A DNA stretch of 64,000 bases from Opitutaceae bacterium (GTDB lineage Bacteria; Verrucomicrobiota; Verrucomicrobiia; Opitutales; Opitutaceae): contig JANQKI010000088.1 in assembly GCA_028281165.1 (NCBI GenBank), positions 1-64,000 of the forward strand, in the 5' to 3' direction. Below, piece by piece: positions 10,601-21,100 of this stretch. Under the pieces are notes generated by a model. That model was not told the DNA's origin. It worked only from the letters and a program-made list of their open reading frames with translations, and ran no database searches. Position 1 is the stretch's first letter; every line of letters begins with the position of its first letter. Both the position numbers and the translations under genes were made by a program.

Positions 10601-11014
10601 CTGCCCGCATATATGATACCGTCATGTTTCATGAAATTAGCTGAAATTCCTCATACTGCAAGTGGCAAGCTGGATCGGAAGGCTCTGCCGGAGCCGGATA
10701 GCGACAGCGGAGGAATATCTGATTATGTGGCGCCCCACAGCACGATTGAGATAGCTATGGCCCAGATTTGGAGTGAAGTGCTGAAGAAGGATCGTATCGG
10801 CGTAAATGACTATTTCTTCGATTTGGGCGGGGATTCGTTAAGCGCTATTGAATGCGCAAGTAAAATAGAGAAACAAATCGGCGTGGAAGTTTCGCTGTTA
10901 AGAATTATGGATGATTCACTGGGCGAACTGTCGAGATATTGTAGTCAGAATCGACCGCCTAGCAGGGGATTGAGTAGCTGGCTAGGAAGAATAAAAGGTA
11001 TATTCAAAATCTAA
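7658..11014 (+). CDS. Non-ribosomal peptide synthetase module, TubC docking-C-A(Ser)-T
   Basis: A 1118-residue single-module NRPS. Residues 1-60 (FVKALNDLGIKISREGDEIV ... IREHKVAILELL) form a TubC_N-type docking domain, which in known systems binds the tail of the upstream synthetase. The C domain follows (ASSQQKRLFALQQ near residue 85; HHIISDG near 204). The A domain has YTSGSTGRPKG near 670 and LYGPTEA near 812. Its pocket residues DVWHISLID plus Lys are identical to those of the first A domain of the NRPS at 1-6438 and match serine. The carrier domain has LGGDSLSA near 1056, and the protein ends in a short basic tail (LSSWLGRIKGIFKI) that could be a docking peptide. No release domain is present. 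Two ATG codons stand in tandem at 7658; no clear Shine-Dalgarno distinguishes them. Confidence 0.95.
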   Translation: MMNLLLRDDATQFVKALNDLGIKISREGDEIVCAAPAGALTSDIADQIREHKVAILELLRSSRSDGARKLRKVEDRECYPASSQQKRLFALQQLDTDGIAYNISSAYILNLEVDIEELQSAVNAVIARHEALRTRFEVSDGKVVQRIEDTVSLQVKFEAVSEEEVADRVSTFARPFDLRASPLLRVTVLRKPDGVCILLMDIHHIISDGVSNAILIEDFARAFRGEVLEPQSLQYKDYSVWQQEGEGRELLERQGAYWRERFEGEVSLLEMPTDFVRPKIRDYRGARYKTDLGIEDTAALFDYCRDSKVTLYMILLASYGALLARYSGQEDVVVGNVVAGRDSKDLEGILGMFVNTLALRIYPEGGKRFVDYLYEVKQVCLDALENQQYPFEELLQSLNLERDTSRNPLFDVTLVLQNFERSSNIEGLGPMRSYALQRSVAKFDMALTVTESSEGLGVSVEYATSLFRRSTILRLAGHFKRVVESVVEDSNRLIRDIDILDTVEKDRLLCEFNATETDYPLDRRVHELFEDQARRVPEAIAVAYGGEQLTYRELDERSNGLAWLLREKYGVGENALIGLCLERSFEMIIGILGILKAGGAYLPIDPSYPADRIRFMLEDGAVETLLVKGLLPREVAFRGATLDLDVVCRARRSGSLAIPGSSSDLAYVIYTSGSTGRPKGVMCEHAGLVNRLLWMRGEYDVGEADHILQKTTYAFDVSVWELLLPGLSGARLCLLELGGEGDPAAIDRAVEDFGITMMHFVPSMLSAYLRWLPEGRRYSRLRRIICSGESLSTSHRDLFFEKFGDSVELHNLYGPTEASIDVSFWRVGCSGDRIPIGRPVANTHLYVLDASGALVPLGANGELNIGGAQLARGYLNRVDLTSEKFVSNRFEPEKRMYRTGDLVRWLSDGILEFSGRVDGQVKIRGFRIELEEIEMAISNVDGVRESVVVSRNLNGQPTIVAYYATNREVGITSLRDKIKEQLPAYMIPSCFMKLAEIPHTASGKLDRKALPEPDSDSGGISDYVAPHSTIEIAMAQIWSEVLKKDRIGVNDYFFDLGGDSLSAIECASKIEKQIGVEVSLLRIMDDSLGELSRYCSQNRPPSRGLSSWLGRIKGIFKI

Positions 11015-11506
11015 TAAATAATGCATAGATTTATTGTTGGGTAGAGCTCCATGTGGAGTATGTCGTCTAATATATTTCATGTTTTGAATGGGAATGCGAT
11101 TTTTTAGGGACACGCGATCTTCTAAATGGACTAATGCGTAGCTAAATCAGGTGCGATACTCGTTCGTAAAGCGCAGATGGGAATCCAAATCTTAGTCCTC
11201 GCGGCTCTTGTCTGGCCTGTAGCCGAGTCTCGACTTATATTGAAGCTAATCTTTCCCGGCGAATTTCCTGCTTTTGCTATAATTGGCTATTAGGGTATGC
11301 TTTACTGAAACTGTATCTGGTTTGCGTCTTAATAAATTTTGCGTGGATACCGACTCGCTTTCGTTAGCAATAAAAAGAAGGATTGGGAATCGACGAGCGG
11401 AAATCGTGTTTAGACGCGCGATATGCATCTTCTCTGGTAGCCCGGCGAGCGGATAATATTTTTACGGGAATGTCGTTTTCTCAGAGCGAGACCGATTGAT
11501 ATTTAT
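11015..11506. other. 492-bp intergenic region in the NRPS/PKS cluster, nothing recognised
   Basis: The region lies between the single-module NRPS and the ABC exporter gene. It has no credible coding frame (only a 60-codon reverse frame without family features), no tRNA and no strong hairpin that I can see. It is long enough to contain a promoter for the exporter and downstream genes, but I cannot pick a convincing -35/-10 pair. Confidence 0.5.
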
Positions 11507-13387
11507 ATGAAATCTTCCAAGGAAAGATTCAGCGAATTGCTGAATAATATCTCGATGTCAAAGAAGATTTCGAGTTCATTATCAGAAGACGATGAAGTGA
11601 ATGCATCTGAGTCCAAGGAGGGCATTTCACCTGTCGGTAGATACATTAGATGGCTAAAACCCTTTAAATGGCGAGTAGCTATCATCATAGTTTTTGGTCT
11701 TGTAGGTGTCTTATTTAGTGTATTGCAACCATTGGTAATGCGCTTTCTCGTCGATTCGATTGTTCTTAGCGACGATTGGCTTCAAGGCGAGAAACTGACT
11801 CTATCGATTTGCGTTGCTCTGGTTGCATTGGTGTTTTCGGCAGGTTCATCGATTTTCTCGTTATGCGGAATTTTTGAGAGAGTCGATCTTAGCGGTCGAA
11901 TCGTTAGCTTTGTTCGAGAGAAAGCATTCTCCAATTTACTGAAGCTTCCACTGTCTGAATTGGAACTTATAAAATCGAGCGGAGCGTCCAATCGCCTTAT
12001 CAATGACACGGATGAAATATCTGATTTGCTGGGTGAAGCAGTGACGATTCCTATAGTTTACGGTACGCGAGTCTTCATTACATTGGTTTTACTGTTTTGG
12101 GTTAACTGGAGGATAGCGCTGTTCGCTCTTTTGTTGGTGTTGCCGGCGCTTGGATTGAGCTATGTTGCTGTCCGCAGGATTAAACCCTTGTATTCAGCGA
12201 TGTTTGCTTCTCGAGGCGAGTTAGTTGATCGAATGACAGAGCTTTTTCGGGGAATTCGCGTCTTGAGGATCTATAACAGAGAGGAACGAGAGAAACTTCA
12301 TTTCGCTCAAGCTAGTCACTTTATTGTGCGTATTAAATTAGCGGCAATGAAATTGGAGCGAGCTATGAATGCGGGGTGGACAATGATTATCTCATTGGCT
12401 TCGCTCATAATTATCAGCGTAGGATGTGTTTTGAGTTTGAAGGGATATGCTACATTTGGAGATATATTTGCTCTCTCCATTTACACTTCATTCATTTTAG
12501 TCCCTATATCGACCTTGGTGAATGCTCGCACTAAATCAAAAAAAGGCTTAGCGGCTTTGGAAAGAGTGTGCGAGGTTCTGGAGCCAGCCTATGAGGATTC
12601 TCTTTTAGCAAGTGGCAGGCATCTGCCCGGCTGTATTAATAGCATTGAGTTCCAGTCTGTGACCTTCAGCTATGTGCCTGACGTTCCTATCTTGAGAGAC
12701 ATCAGCTTCAGCGCAAAAAGGGGTGAAACGGTAGCTTTAGTTGGACGGAGTGGAGCAGGAAAATCGACATTAATCGATCTCTTATCAAGATTTTATAACC
12801 CAGATAGGGGGCTAATACTTTTAAATGGGGTGGACATCAGTGAGTTCAGCATAGCGGCCTATCGAAGGCAGATTGCTATAGTAGAACAGGAGCTTACACT
12901 ATTCGATGGCAGTATCGGGCAGAATATCGCATACGCAAAACCTTCCGCTTCTCACGGAGAGGTTGAGGAGTCTGCCCGCAAAGCTGGCGCGCATGAGTTT
13001 ATCATTTCTCAGAGGAATGGTTACGATACTTTAGTGGGAGAACGTGGCTGTATGCTCTCGGGAGGGCAAAAGCAGAGAGTTAGTATAGCTCGAGCATTCC
13101 TAGCCGATCCGAAGATTCTTATATTGGATGAAGCCACGTGTAGTTTAGATGCGGAAACGGAGAGCTCGGTGCAGAATTCGTTAAGGTCTCTTGTCAAGGA
13201 GCGCGTTACGTTTATCATTGCCCATCGGCTTAGCACTATTCAGTCGGCTGATAAGATCATCGTATTGCACGAGGGGAAGATCGTTGAAATAGGTTCGCAT
13301 AGCGAGTTGATCGAGATGAAAGGGAGGTATTTTACAAGTGTTATGAATCAGATGGGTATTGATGAGATGCCAGTCGAGCTCGTTTAA
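11507..13387 (+). CDS. ABC exporter, fused membrane and ATPase domains
   Basis: A 626-residue half-transporter of the MsbA/LmrA type. Roughly residues 40-340 form the six-helix membrane domain. The ATPase has Walker A VGRSGAGKST near 411, signature LSGGQKQR near 516 and Walker B ILILDEA near 537, followed by the H-loop IIAHRLST. All catalytic motifs are intact, so it can work as a homodimer. It sits in the middle of the NRPS/PKS cluster, 34 bp upstream of a penicillin-acylase-type gene. The likely role is export of the finished or still acylated product, and hence self-protection. The first 45 residues are a hydrophilic extension before the membrane domain. Substrate is inferred from context only. 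Confidence 0.92.
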   Translation: MKSSKERFSELLNNISMSKKISSSLSEDDEVNASESKEGISPVGRYIRWLKPFKWRVAIIIVFGLVGVLFSVLQPLVMRFLVDSIVLSDDWLQGEKLTLSICVALVALVFSAGSSIFSLCGIFERVDLSGRIVSFVREKAFSNLLKLPLSELELIKSSGASNRLINDTDEISDLLGEAVTIPIVYGTRVFITLVLLFWVNWRIALFALLLVLPALGLSYVAVRRIKPLYSAMFASRGELVDRMTELFRGIRVLRIYNREEREKLHFAQASHFIVRIKLAAMKLERAMNAGWTMIISLASLIIISVGCVLSLKGYATFGDIFALSIYTSFILVPISTLVNARTKSKKGLAALERVCEVLEPAYEDSLLASGRHLPGCINSIEFQSVTFSYVPDVPILRDISFSAKRGETVALVGRSGAGKSTLIDLLSRFYNPDRGLILLNGVDISEFSIAAYRRQIAIVEQELTLFDGSIGQNIAYAKPSASHGEVEESARKAGAHEFIISQRNGYDTLVGERGCMLSGGQKQRVSIARAFLADPKILILDEATCSLDAETESSVQNSLRSLVKERVTFIIAHRLSTIQSADKIIVLHEGKIVEIGSHSELIEMKGRYFTSVMNQMGIDEMPVELV

Positions 13388-13420
13388 CCGACCAGTGGAA
13401 TATAGTTAGTTATCAAGTAC

Positions 13421-15841
13421 ATGAAAAGGAAAATAGCCATATATATTGGGATTACGTGTTCATTTGGATTTTTTCTCATTTGCATTGTCGGTATCGGAGG
13501 ATACGCCTTGTTGTCGGGAAGTCGGTTCCCGATGGATGAGGAGATCGTATTCCAAGATTTGGAGCGCGACGTTGAGGTTGTTTTCGATGATTATGGAGTT
13601 CCTACGATTAAGGGAAACAGTCGTTTGGATGTCGCGCGTTCGCTTGGTTATCTTCATGCTCAAGAGCGGTTATATTCGATGGAAATGCAAAGACGTCTGG
13701 CGGCTGGAGAACTAGCCGAGATAGTGGGCAGAGGCTTTGTTGGGATAGATCGAAATCACCGACGATATGATTTTCGTAATCGAGCTCGAATGGACTTTGA
13801 TTCGTTGATGGAAAGCGAGAAGAGATTGCTGATTGCATATTGCGAGGGCGTCAACTTCGGGATAGAGCGTTTGAACGTGAGGCCTTGGGAATTGCTTTTA
13901 CTTGGCTGTAAAATCGAGCCTTGGAAACCTGAAGATAGCCTGCTTGTAGGCTATTCGATGTATATTAGTTTGCAAGGAGACATGGATCGAAAGGAAAAAT
14001 GCCGCTTCGTTATGAAAACGCTTCTACCTGAAGACGTTTACTCGTTTTTCGTCGAAAATGGATCGGTTTGGGATTCCGCCTTGGATGGGAGTCGACTACC
14101 GCTTATTCCTATTCCAGATAAGAATAGCTTTTCTTATATCAATACTCAATCAGCGGAGAAGCTAGGTGAGGTGGGGCATCGAACGGGCTTTTCTTTTCCT
14201 CATATTCCCGAAGGTACTGTTCCGGGGAGCAATGCATGGGCGATTTCGGGAGCGTACACTAGAAGCGGTTCTGCGATGCTAGCTAATGATATGCATCTTC
14301 CTTTACGCGTACCGAATATTTGGTATCGAGCAAATTTCGAGTATGAAGGCAGTGCAGGAACCGTTTCTGTTTTCGGAGCGACTCTGCCAGGGTTGCCGAT
14401 AATGATCATTGGCAGCAATGGATCGATTGCATGGGGGTTTACTAATTCAAGGGTGGATACCGTTGATCTAGTTGAAATAGAAATAGACTCGAACGACGAG
14501 AGTCAGTATCTGGTTCCAGGTGGCAGTGAAGCATTTCGACTGCGAGAGGAGACTATCAAGATAAAGGGGGGTGACGTTGAAAGGGTGACTTATAGGCAGA
14601 CGCGATGGGGGCCAGTCGATAGTAAGATAATGGGTCGAACCATGGCTTTGCGGTGGAGAGCGCTCGAAGGAACGGGGATAAACCTTGCTTTGCGCGAATT
14701 CGAGTCATGCGAATCTGTTGAGGAAGCATTGACGCTCGCTCCGAAGATCGAAATGCCGACGCTTAATCTTATTCTAGCTGATCGGTCGGGCAATATAGCT
14801 TGGACTTTGGCGGGCCCGATAATGGTAAGGAAAAATTATAGGGGAGACGTTCCAGTCAATACAGCGCAGCTTGATCCGATGTGGGAAAGTCTAGATGGAT
14901 CACGCTATCCAAAAATCGTCAATCCTACGAGCGGCTATCTGTGGAACGCGAACAACAGAGCATTGGGCGATGAACTATATATGGAAATCTGCCATAGAGA
15001 CACGGTCATACCTGCTCGTTCGTATCAAATAAACAGCCGCTTGTCTAAGATGAGCTACCCTATTAATGAGCACCACCTTTTGGACGTTCAAATGGATGTT
15101 GAAGGCATTTTTTATACTAGATGGAAGCGTTTGCTTGTCGATACTATTAGGAGTATCGATAATTCAGAAGATCCTAGAATCGCGAAAATGCTTGAAGTTG
15201 TGGAAGCTTGGAATGGCGAAGCGCGGTCCGATTCCACGGGGTTTTTACTGGTTCGCGACTTTCGCGAGACTGTGTCTAGACGAGTCTTGAGGAGGTTGCT
15301 CGGGGTTTGCTATGATGAGTATAGACGTTTCAATCGTCGCTTTTTTCGCTTTGAAGAGCCTTTATGGATGATTGTTTCGCAGAAGCCCAATTACTTGCGT
15401 TCGCCTGATTCAGAAGGTTGGGATTCGGAATTGGCAGGGTATGTATACAAGCAATTAGAGAATTATGAAGCCCGCTATGGCTCGAATTTTGAAATCAACG
15501 ATTTAATGTGGGGAGATATAAATACTTTAAGCATTTCCCATCCTATGTCTTCGTTTATCCCGTTAATAGGAAAATGGGTAGATATGGAAGACGTTCCTGT
15601 CTCTGGCGATTTATACGTTACAAATGTAGTTGGCAATGGCTATGGTTCTTCGGAGCGGATGGTGGTTTCGCCTGGCAGTGAAGAGAGTGGCATCTTTCAT
15701 ATGCCTGGTGGCCAGAGTGGTCATCCTCTTTCCGAATACTATAGAAAAGGGCATCGCGAATGGCTTAGAGGCGACCCTGTCCCGCTTAAAAGCGACGTCG
15801 TCTCGCATAGAATAGGGATGTATTCGCGGAGCGATGATTGA
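13421..15841 (+). CDS. Penicillin-acylase-type N-terminal-nucleophile hydrolase, membrane anchored
   Basis: An 806-residue protein of the penicillin amidase/PvdQ superfamily. Residues 7-30 are one hydrophobic segment, a signal or membrane anchor, so the enzyme should act outside the cytoplasmic membrane. The family maturation site is visible: Gly-Ser270 in VPGSNAWAISG, where autocleavage would free Ser270 as the nucleophile, followed by the NDMHL block. Length and the early motif near residue 60 (GYLHAQERLYSMEMQRR) are typical of the family. It lies between the exporter and the fatty acyl-AMP ligase. PvdQ in Pseudomonas removes the fatty-acyl group from a pyoverdine precursor in the periplasm. 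By analogy this enzyme may deacylate the lipid-capped product after export. Quorum-signal acylase or general amidase activity are alternatives; the cluster position favours maturation. Confidence 0.9.
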   Translation: MKRKIAIYIGITCSFGFFLICIVGIGGYALLSGSRFPMDEEIVFQDLERDVEVVFDDYGVPTIKGNSRLDVARSLGYLHAQERLYSMEMQRRLAAGELAEIVGRGFVGIDRNHRRYDFRNRARMDFDSLMESEKRLLIAYCEGVNFGIERLNVRPWELLLLGCKIEPWKPEDSLLVGYSMYISLQGDMDRKEKCRFVMKTLLPEDVYSFFVENGSVWDSALDGSRLPLIPIPDKNSFSYINTQSAEKLGEVGHRTGFSFPHIPEGTVPGSNAWAISGAYTRSGSAMLANDMHLPLRVPNIWYRANFEYEGSAGTVSVFGATLPGLPIMIIGSNGSIAWGFTNSRVDTVDLVEIEIDSNDESQYLVPGGSEAFRLREETIKIKGGDVERVTYRQTRWGPVDSKIMGRTMALRWRALEGTGINLALREFESCESVEEALTLAPKIEMPTLNLILADRSGNIAWTLAGPIMVRKNYRGDVPVNTAQLDPMWESLDGSRYPKIVNPTSGYLWNANNRALGDELYMEICHRDTVIPARSYQINSRLSKMSYPINEHHLLDVQMDVEGIFYTRWKRLLVDTIRSIDNSEDPRIAKMLEVVEAWNGEARSDSTGFLLVRDFRETVSRRVLRRLLGVCYDEYRRFNRRFFRFEEPLWMIVSQKPNYLRSPDSEGWDSELAGYVYKQLENYEARYGSNFEINDLMWGDINTLSISHPMSSFIPLIGKWVDMEDVPVSGDLYVTNVVGNGYGSSERMVVSPGSEESGIFHMPGGQSGHPLSEYYRKGHREWLRGDPVPLKSDVVSHRIGMYSRSDD

Positions 15842-16014
15842 AGGCTTTATTGACGAGGCTATTCCACGACTTTGGAAGCTGTTGAAAAGTTTACAGAAAG
15901 GGGATATCGGCATGCGTCTAAGAGGTTATTGTAAGATACGCTATTTGTGTTTTGGCATATTATTAAATATCCGTTAGATGCACACGGAATCTTGGAAAAT
16001 TCCTTGGAGCGATT

Positions 16015-18165
16015 GTGAGTTTGATGTTCGAACTAGCGAAATATAATTGTGTTGAAATGAAAACTATAGTAGATATATGTCGTTCTCATTCGAATGGGAG
16101 GATGGGAGATGAGATTGCGTATTGCTTCCTTTTGGACGGCGTAAGTGATGAAGATTGTCTCACTTTTTCTCAATTAGATTCCAACGCGAAGATGATTGCA
16201 TCGTATTTGTCCGCCCATCAGATGAAAGGAGAGCGTGTTCTGCTTTTATTTTCTCCAGGGATAGACTATATCTGTGCCTTCTTAGGATGTCTTTATGCGG
16301 GAGCCATCGCTGTACCAGCGTTTCCTCCTTCGGGTAGGAGAATTCTCCCGCGTTTGTGTGCCATCGTTCAAGACTGCCAGCCAACGATGGGTCTTACGAA
16401 TGCCGATATGCGAACGAAGGTGGATCGATTCTTCAGCGACACTGATTCGCTATCCGATCTGCAAATCGTTTCTACAGATGAGATAGAGAGGCGCGGTGAA
16501 TTTCCTGCGGATTGTATGGAATTTCAACCTTCAAAAGAAGACATCGCGTTTCTTCAATACACTTCTGGATCTACTAGCGAGCCGAAGGGTGTGATTATTA
16601 GTCATAGGAATTTGCTTGAGAATGAGCGCATGATTGCCGAGGCGTTTTCTCATGAAAGGAGTACCCGCGTTGTAGGTTGGTTGCCTCCCTATCATGACAT
16701 GGGATTGATTGGTAATATTCTTCAGCCTTTGTATCTTGGATGCCCTTATTATTTTATGTCGCCAGCCAAGGTTATACAGGATCCATTCAAATGGCTGTCT
16801 GCAATTTCCCGATACAAGGGAACTACTAGTGGAGCTCCAAATTTCGCGTACGACTTATGTGTGCGAAAAATTACAGATGCGCAGAAAAAGGGACTCGATC
16901 TAAGTTCCTGGAGAGTTGCTTTCAATGGTTCGGAGCCAATCCGCGCCTCCTCGATCGATAGTTTTACAGCTGCATTTCGAGGTTGCGGGTTCGACGAAAA
17001 GGCATGGTTGCCGTGCTATGGATTGGCGGAAGCCACTCTGTTAGTTTCTGGTGGGAAGCGCAAAGGGAGGGGCATTGTCAGGCGAATATGCGATGCGCAC
17101 GCTTTAGAAAAAGGTCGGGTCTTCGACGCAAGTGAAACTTGCCGAAGGACAGTTCTTGTTGGCAACGGCGAAGTTTCCGCCTCCCAGGAAGTCGAAATAG
17201 TTGATGCAAGTGACAAAGCGAGAGTGGAAACAGGCACCGTTGGAGAAATCTGGATTAAGGGTCCAAATATATCGTCTGGGTATTGGAAAAACGACGATTT
17301 GACAAAGACGACGTTTCTAAATCGGTTGGATGGAGCTGGACCATTTTTACGTACGGGCGATTTAGGTTTCATTGACAATGGAGAATTATATGTGACGGGT
17401 CGATCGACCGATCTTATTATTATTCGAGGCCGAAACATATATCCTCAGGATATAGAATGCCTTGTCCAAGATTCTCACGAAAAGGTTTCGCGAGATAGCG
17501 GAGCGGCTTTTTCGTTTGCAAGGAAAACGGGAGAGACTGCTTTGGCGATAGTCCAAGAAGTTTCATTTCCATTTAGACAAGTGAATTTTGGAGAAATGTT
17601 TGGCAATGCTAGAAAAGCAGTACGAGAAGGTTTGGAAATATATATAGACGAAATTGTTTGGGTTAAACCGGGCAGCGTTCCGAAAACGACAAGCGGAAAG
17701 GTGCAACGAGCCAAGTGTCGCGAACTGTTCCTCTCTGGAAAACTGGAGTTTTTGGCAAGAGAGGCGGATTGGCATTCGCCCTTAATGACAGAGGAGTTGG
17801 ATGGGTTGTCAAAATGGGTAGAAGAAGCATTAATCCTACTCGTAGATGGAGATCGCTTTAGTGATGGCTCCCGCGTTGATCTATTTCGGTTAGGCTTGGA
17901 TTCTATACAAATAATTGAATTTGCCCATAAGGTTGAGGCATCTTTTGGGGTGCGAGTCCCGGTGGAGCGATTATTCGAGATGGATACGGTATCGAAGCTT
18001 ATCGAGTATTTGGATGAGCTGGGATGCGATCCGAAGCGTCTTAAAGATAAGGATCCTGGCAATAATGATCAAGAGGATCTGTCTATCGATGGAATCAGTG
18101 AAGCTGATGTGGGGAGAATGGATGAAAAGCGAGTAGATGAGCTGTTGAAAGCTATTTCATCATGA
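16015..18165 (+). CDS. Fatty acyl-AMP ligase fused to an acyl carrier protein
   Basis: A 716-residue protein. Residues 1-590 are an acyl-adenylating enzyme with the AMP-binding motif YTSGSTSEPKGV near 184 and features of the FAAL subgroup: GWLPPYHDMGLIG, CYGLAEATLLVSGG and, near the end, TTSGKVQRAKCRELF. FAALs activate free fatty acids as acyl-adenylates and load them onto a carrier without coenzyme A. The C-terminal 90 residues are a carrier domain with LGLDSIQIIEF near 628, so the acyl chain can be loaded on the same protein. The gene starts with GTG, supported by GGAG five bases upstream, and ends 18 bp before the next synthetase gene. This pairing marks it as the lipid starter unit of the assembly line. 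Chain length cannot be read from the sequence. Confidence 0.93.
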   Translation: MSLMFELAKYNCVEMKTIVDICRSHSNGRMGDEIAYCFLLDGVSDEDCLTFSQLDSNAKMIASYLSAHQMKGERVLLLFSPGIDYICAFLGCLYAGAIAVPAFPPSGRRILPRLCAIVQDCQPTMGLTNADMRTKVDRFFSDTDSLSDLQIVSTDEIERRGEFPADCMEFQPSKEDIAFLQYTSGSTSEPKGVIISHRNLLENERMIAEAFSHERSTRVVGWLPPYHDMGLIGNILQPLYLGCPYYFMSPAKVIQDPFKWLSAISRYKGTTSGAPNFAYDLCVRKITDAQKKGLDLSSWRVAFNGSEPIRASSIDSFTAAFRGCGFDEKAWLPCYGLAEATLLVSGGKRKGRGIVRRICDAHALEKGRVFDASETCRRTVLVGNGEVSASQEVEIVDASDKARVETGTVGEIWIKGPNISSGYWKNDDLTKTTFLNRLDGAGPFLRTGDLGFIDNGELYVTGRSTDLIIIRGRNIYPQDIECLVQDSHEKVSRDSGAAFSFARKTGETALAIVQEVSFPFRQVNFGEMFGNARKAVREGLEIYIDEIVWVKPGSVPKTTSGKVQRAKCRELFLSGKLEFLAREADWHSPLMTEELDGLSKWVEEALILLVDGDRFSDGSRVDLFRLGLDSIQIIEFAHKVEASFGVRVPVERLFEMDTVSKLIEYLDELGCDPKRLKDKDPGNNDQEDLSIDGISEADVGRMDEKRVDELLKAISS

Positions 18166-18183
18166 ATTTGAAGCTTAAATATC

Positions 18184-21100
18184 GTGAATACAATATCTAA
18201 GAATATCGATATAAGATCGCTCGAGGAAAAGAAAAACATTCTTAGAAGATTGTTAAGGGAGCGTTCTTCAAAAACGAGAACTTATTCTCTTTCATCCGGG
18301 CAATCGCGTCTATGGTTGCTTGGTGGAATGAGTAGCGAGTCTCAGCAATATCACATTCCAGCTTTGATTCGTGTTAAAGGAGCGCTTGATGTAAACTTAT
18401 TTAAGGAGTGTCTAGTGACGCTATCTCGTAGGCATGATTGCCTGAGAACTCGTTTTCCGGTGAGAAATGGAAAACCAGTTCAGGAGTTTAATCCCGAAAT
18501 GGAGTTCGATTTCTCGTTCGAATCGATTGAGGACCAAGGGAGTGAAGAACTAGCTTGTCGAATCGCTCGCGAACGGATCGATATTGAAATAGGACCTTGT
18601 TGGCGTTGCCGTGTGTTGAAACCATCGGAAAACGTATTTCTTATTGTTATCGTATTTCATCATATTATTGCTGATGGCTGGTCGCTGAATATCTTTTGGA
18701 GGGAGCTTGTCGAACTGTATAGGAGTAATCGAGATGAATCTTTGTTAATACCATTAGAATCTCGATATTCGGATTTTGTGGAAGCAGAAGCGGAGTCGCT
18801 TAGAAACGGTTCTTGGGAGGAGGACGAGCGCTATTGGCGTAAACGTTTATATGACGTGCCGGCCTTGCTTGAATTGCCATGGAGCCGTAGCCGTACAGCG
18901 CTCGCCAGTTTCAAGGGTCGGAGACTAGAGACTAAAATCGATTTGGACTCCTTAGAGGAAATAGAGATTTTGACGCGCTGGTCGAAGACAACGGTGTTCT
19001 CTTTTCTTTTGGCTGTTTATCGCATTCTTCTTTTCAGGTATTCGGGGCAGGAAGATTTTTGTATTGGCATTCCTGTAGCGAATAGAGAGTCAAGCAAGTT
19101 TAGCCATTTATTTGGCTTCCTTATAAATACACTGGCGCTCAGGAATCGGTTTAAAGAAAGCGCGACTTTCGTTAGCTTTCTCAAGTCGACCAATAGAGAA
19201 ATTCGAGAAGGCATTGCTCATCAGGCGCTCCCACTTGCAAGGGTGTTGGAAGTAGTTCAGCCAGTACGCAATCCCAGTTTCAATCCCCTATTTCAAGCTA
19301 TGTTCATCATGCAGAACGCTCCGAAACAGTCTATTGAGGTTTCTGGATTGCAGATGGACTTAGAGGAGCTGGATGTTGGCGTATCGAAGTTCGACCTAAC
19401 GTTAGAGACGAGTCGCCGCGACGACGGACTGAGTCTAATTTTCGAATACAATACCGACCTATTCGACGAATCGATTGTTTCTCTAATGGCCGAGAGCTAC
19501 AAGAGGCTTCTCGATTCCGCGATTCATGGTATGCAGGTTGCTATTAAGAGGTTGAAGTGGATTTCGTTAGAAGAGGAACAGTTGGTATTGCATGACTGGA
19601 ATCGAACCAAGAAAGATTATAACAGTGATTCGCGCTTTGAAACCTTGTTTGAGGTTCAAGCCCAGAGGAGACCGAAGGCGGTAGCGACGACTTGCTTTAG
19701 GTTTGGACGATCACTATCCTATTCAGAGCTGGATAGACAGGCGACTCGGTTTGCGCGGTTTTTGATCGCTAGAGGCGTCAAGCAGGCAGCCCGAGTTGGC
19801 GTTTGCCTAGATCGATCGACGCGTATATTAGTTTCACTATTGGGAATTTTCAAAGCGAAGGCTTCTTATGTTCCCTTAGATCCGTCTTTTCCTAATGATC
19901 GGCTTGAGTTTATGGCCAACGATGCCGAGCTATCGCATTTCGTATTCGAGGGCTCAATTGAAAGCGCGTCAACGGTTGCTTGCAATCTGGACGTTATCCG
20001 AATCGATTGGGATCACGATAAAGAGGCGATCGAGAGTGGAGTCTTTGAGCCTTTGGAGTTGACGGGGAGCTCGGATGACGTCGCCTACACGATCTACACT
20101 TCAGGTTCGACGGGGAGGCCGAAAGGCGTTCAGATCCAGCATCGAGCATTGGTCAATTTTCTGAGCTCGATGGCGGAGGAGCCGGGAATAAATGAAGATG
20201 ATCGGCTGCTCTCGCTGACGACCTTGTCATTCGATATTTCAATGCTAGAGTTTTTCCTTCCTTTGCTCGTGGGGGCGGAAGTGGTGATTGCGGACAAAGG
20301 TCTTGCGCTGGACGGCCGTAAGTTATCCAGGGAGATAAATTCGCGTGGCATCAACTACATGCAAGCGACTCCGGCTAGCTGGAGACTGCTGCTGGATTCT
20401 GGTTGGACAGGCACTGCGGATCTAAAAATGCTTTGTGGAGGCGAAGCCCTTCCACGCGATCTAGCGATGAGATTGACAGCAAGAGGCTCAGAGTTGTGGA
20501 ACATGTATGGACCTACCGAAACCACAATCTGGTCTTCAGTGAGGCGTATCCGTAAGGATGATACGGAGGTTTTTATAGGTTCTCCTATAGCGAATACTCG
20601 ATTCTATGTATTGGGAAAGGACTTGAGTCCGCTTCCTCGAGGAGTTGTGGGAGAGCTTTACATTGGCGGAGATGGCTTGTCGCTTGGCTACTGGAAGCGT
20701 CCCGAATTGATCAAAAAGGCTTTTGTGCCAAGTCCTTTCGATTCGGACAATGGCAAGCCGATTTACAGGACAGGCGATTTGGTGAAGTGGCGCGATAACG
20801 GTTGTCTGCAATTTATAGGACGAGCGGACCATCAGGTAAAGGTACGGGGATTCCGCATTGAATTGGGCGAGATCGAGGTAGCGATATCCAAATTGGAGAT
20901 GGTCAAGCAATGCGCTTGTTTGGTGAGAGAAGACAGGCCGGGAGATCAGAGAATTGCTGCTTACGTGATTATGGAAGAGGGAATGGCGTTCGACGAGTCA
21001 ATCGCTCGAAAAGCGCTTAGGGAGTCTCTACCGCATTACATGATACCCTCTTTTTTTGTGACTCTGATCGAACTCCCTCAGACGCCCAACGGAAAAATCG

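Noticed and set aside
11246-11428. 60-residue reverse-strand frame in the gap before the ABC exporter
   Set aside because: No recognisable motif, no ribosome-binding site and atypical composition.
15912-15980. 22-codon frame between the acylase and FAAL genes
   Set aside because: No family feature, a poorly spaced Shine-Dalgarno, and the length is expected by chance in this A+T-rich gap.
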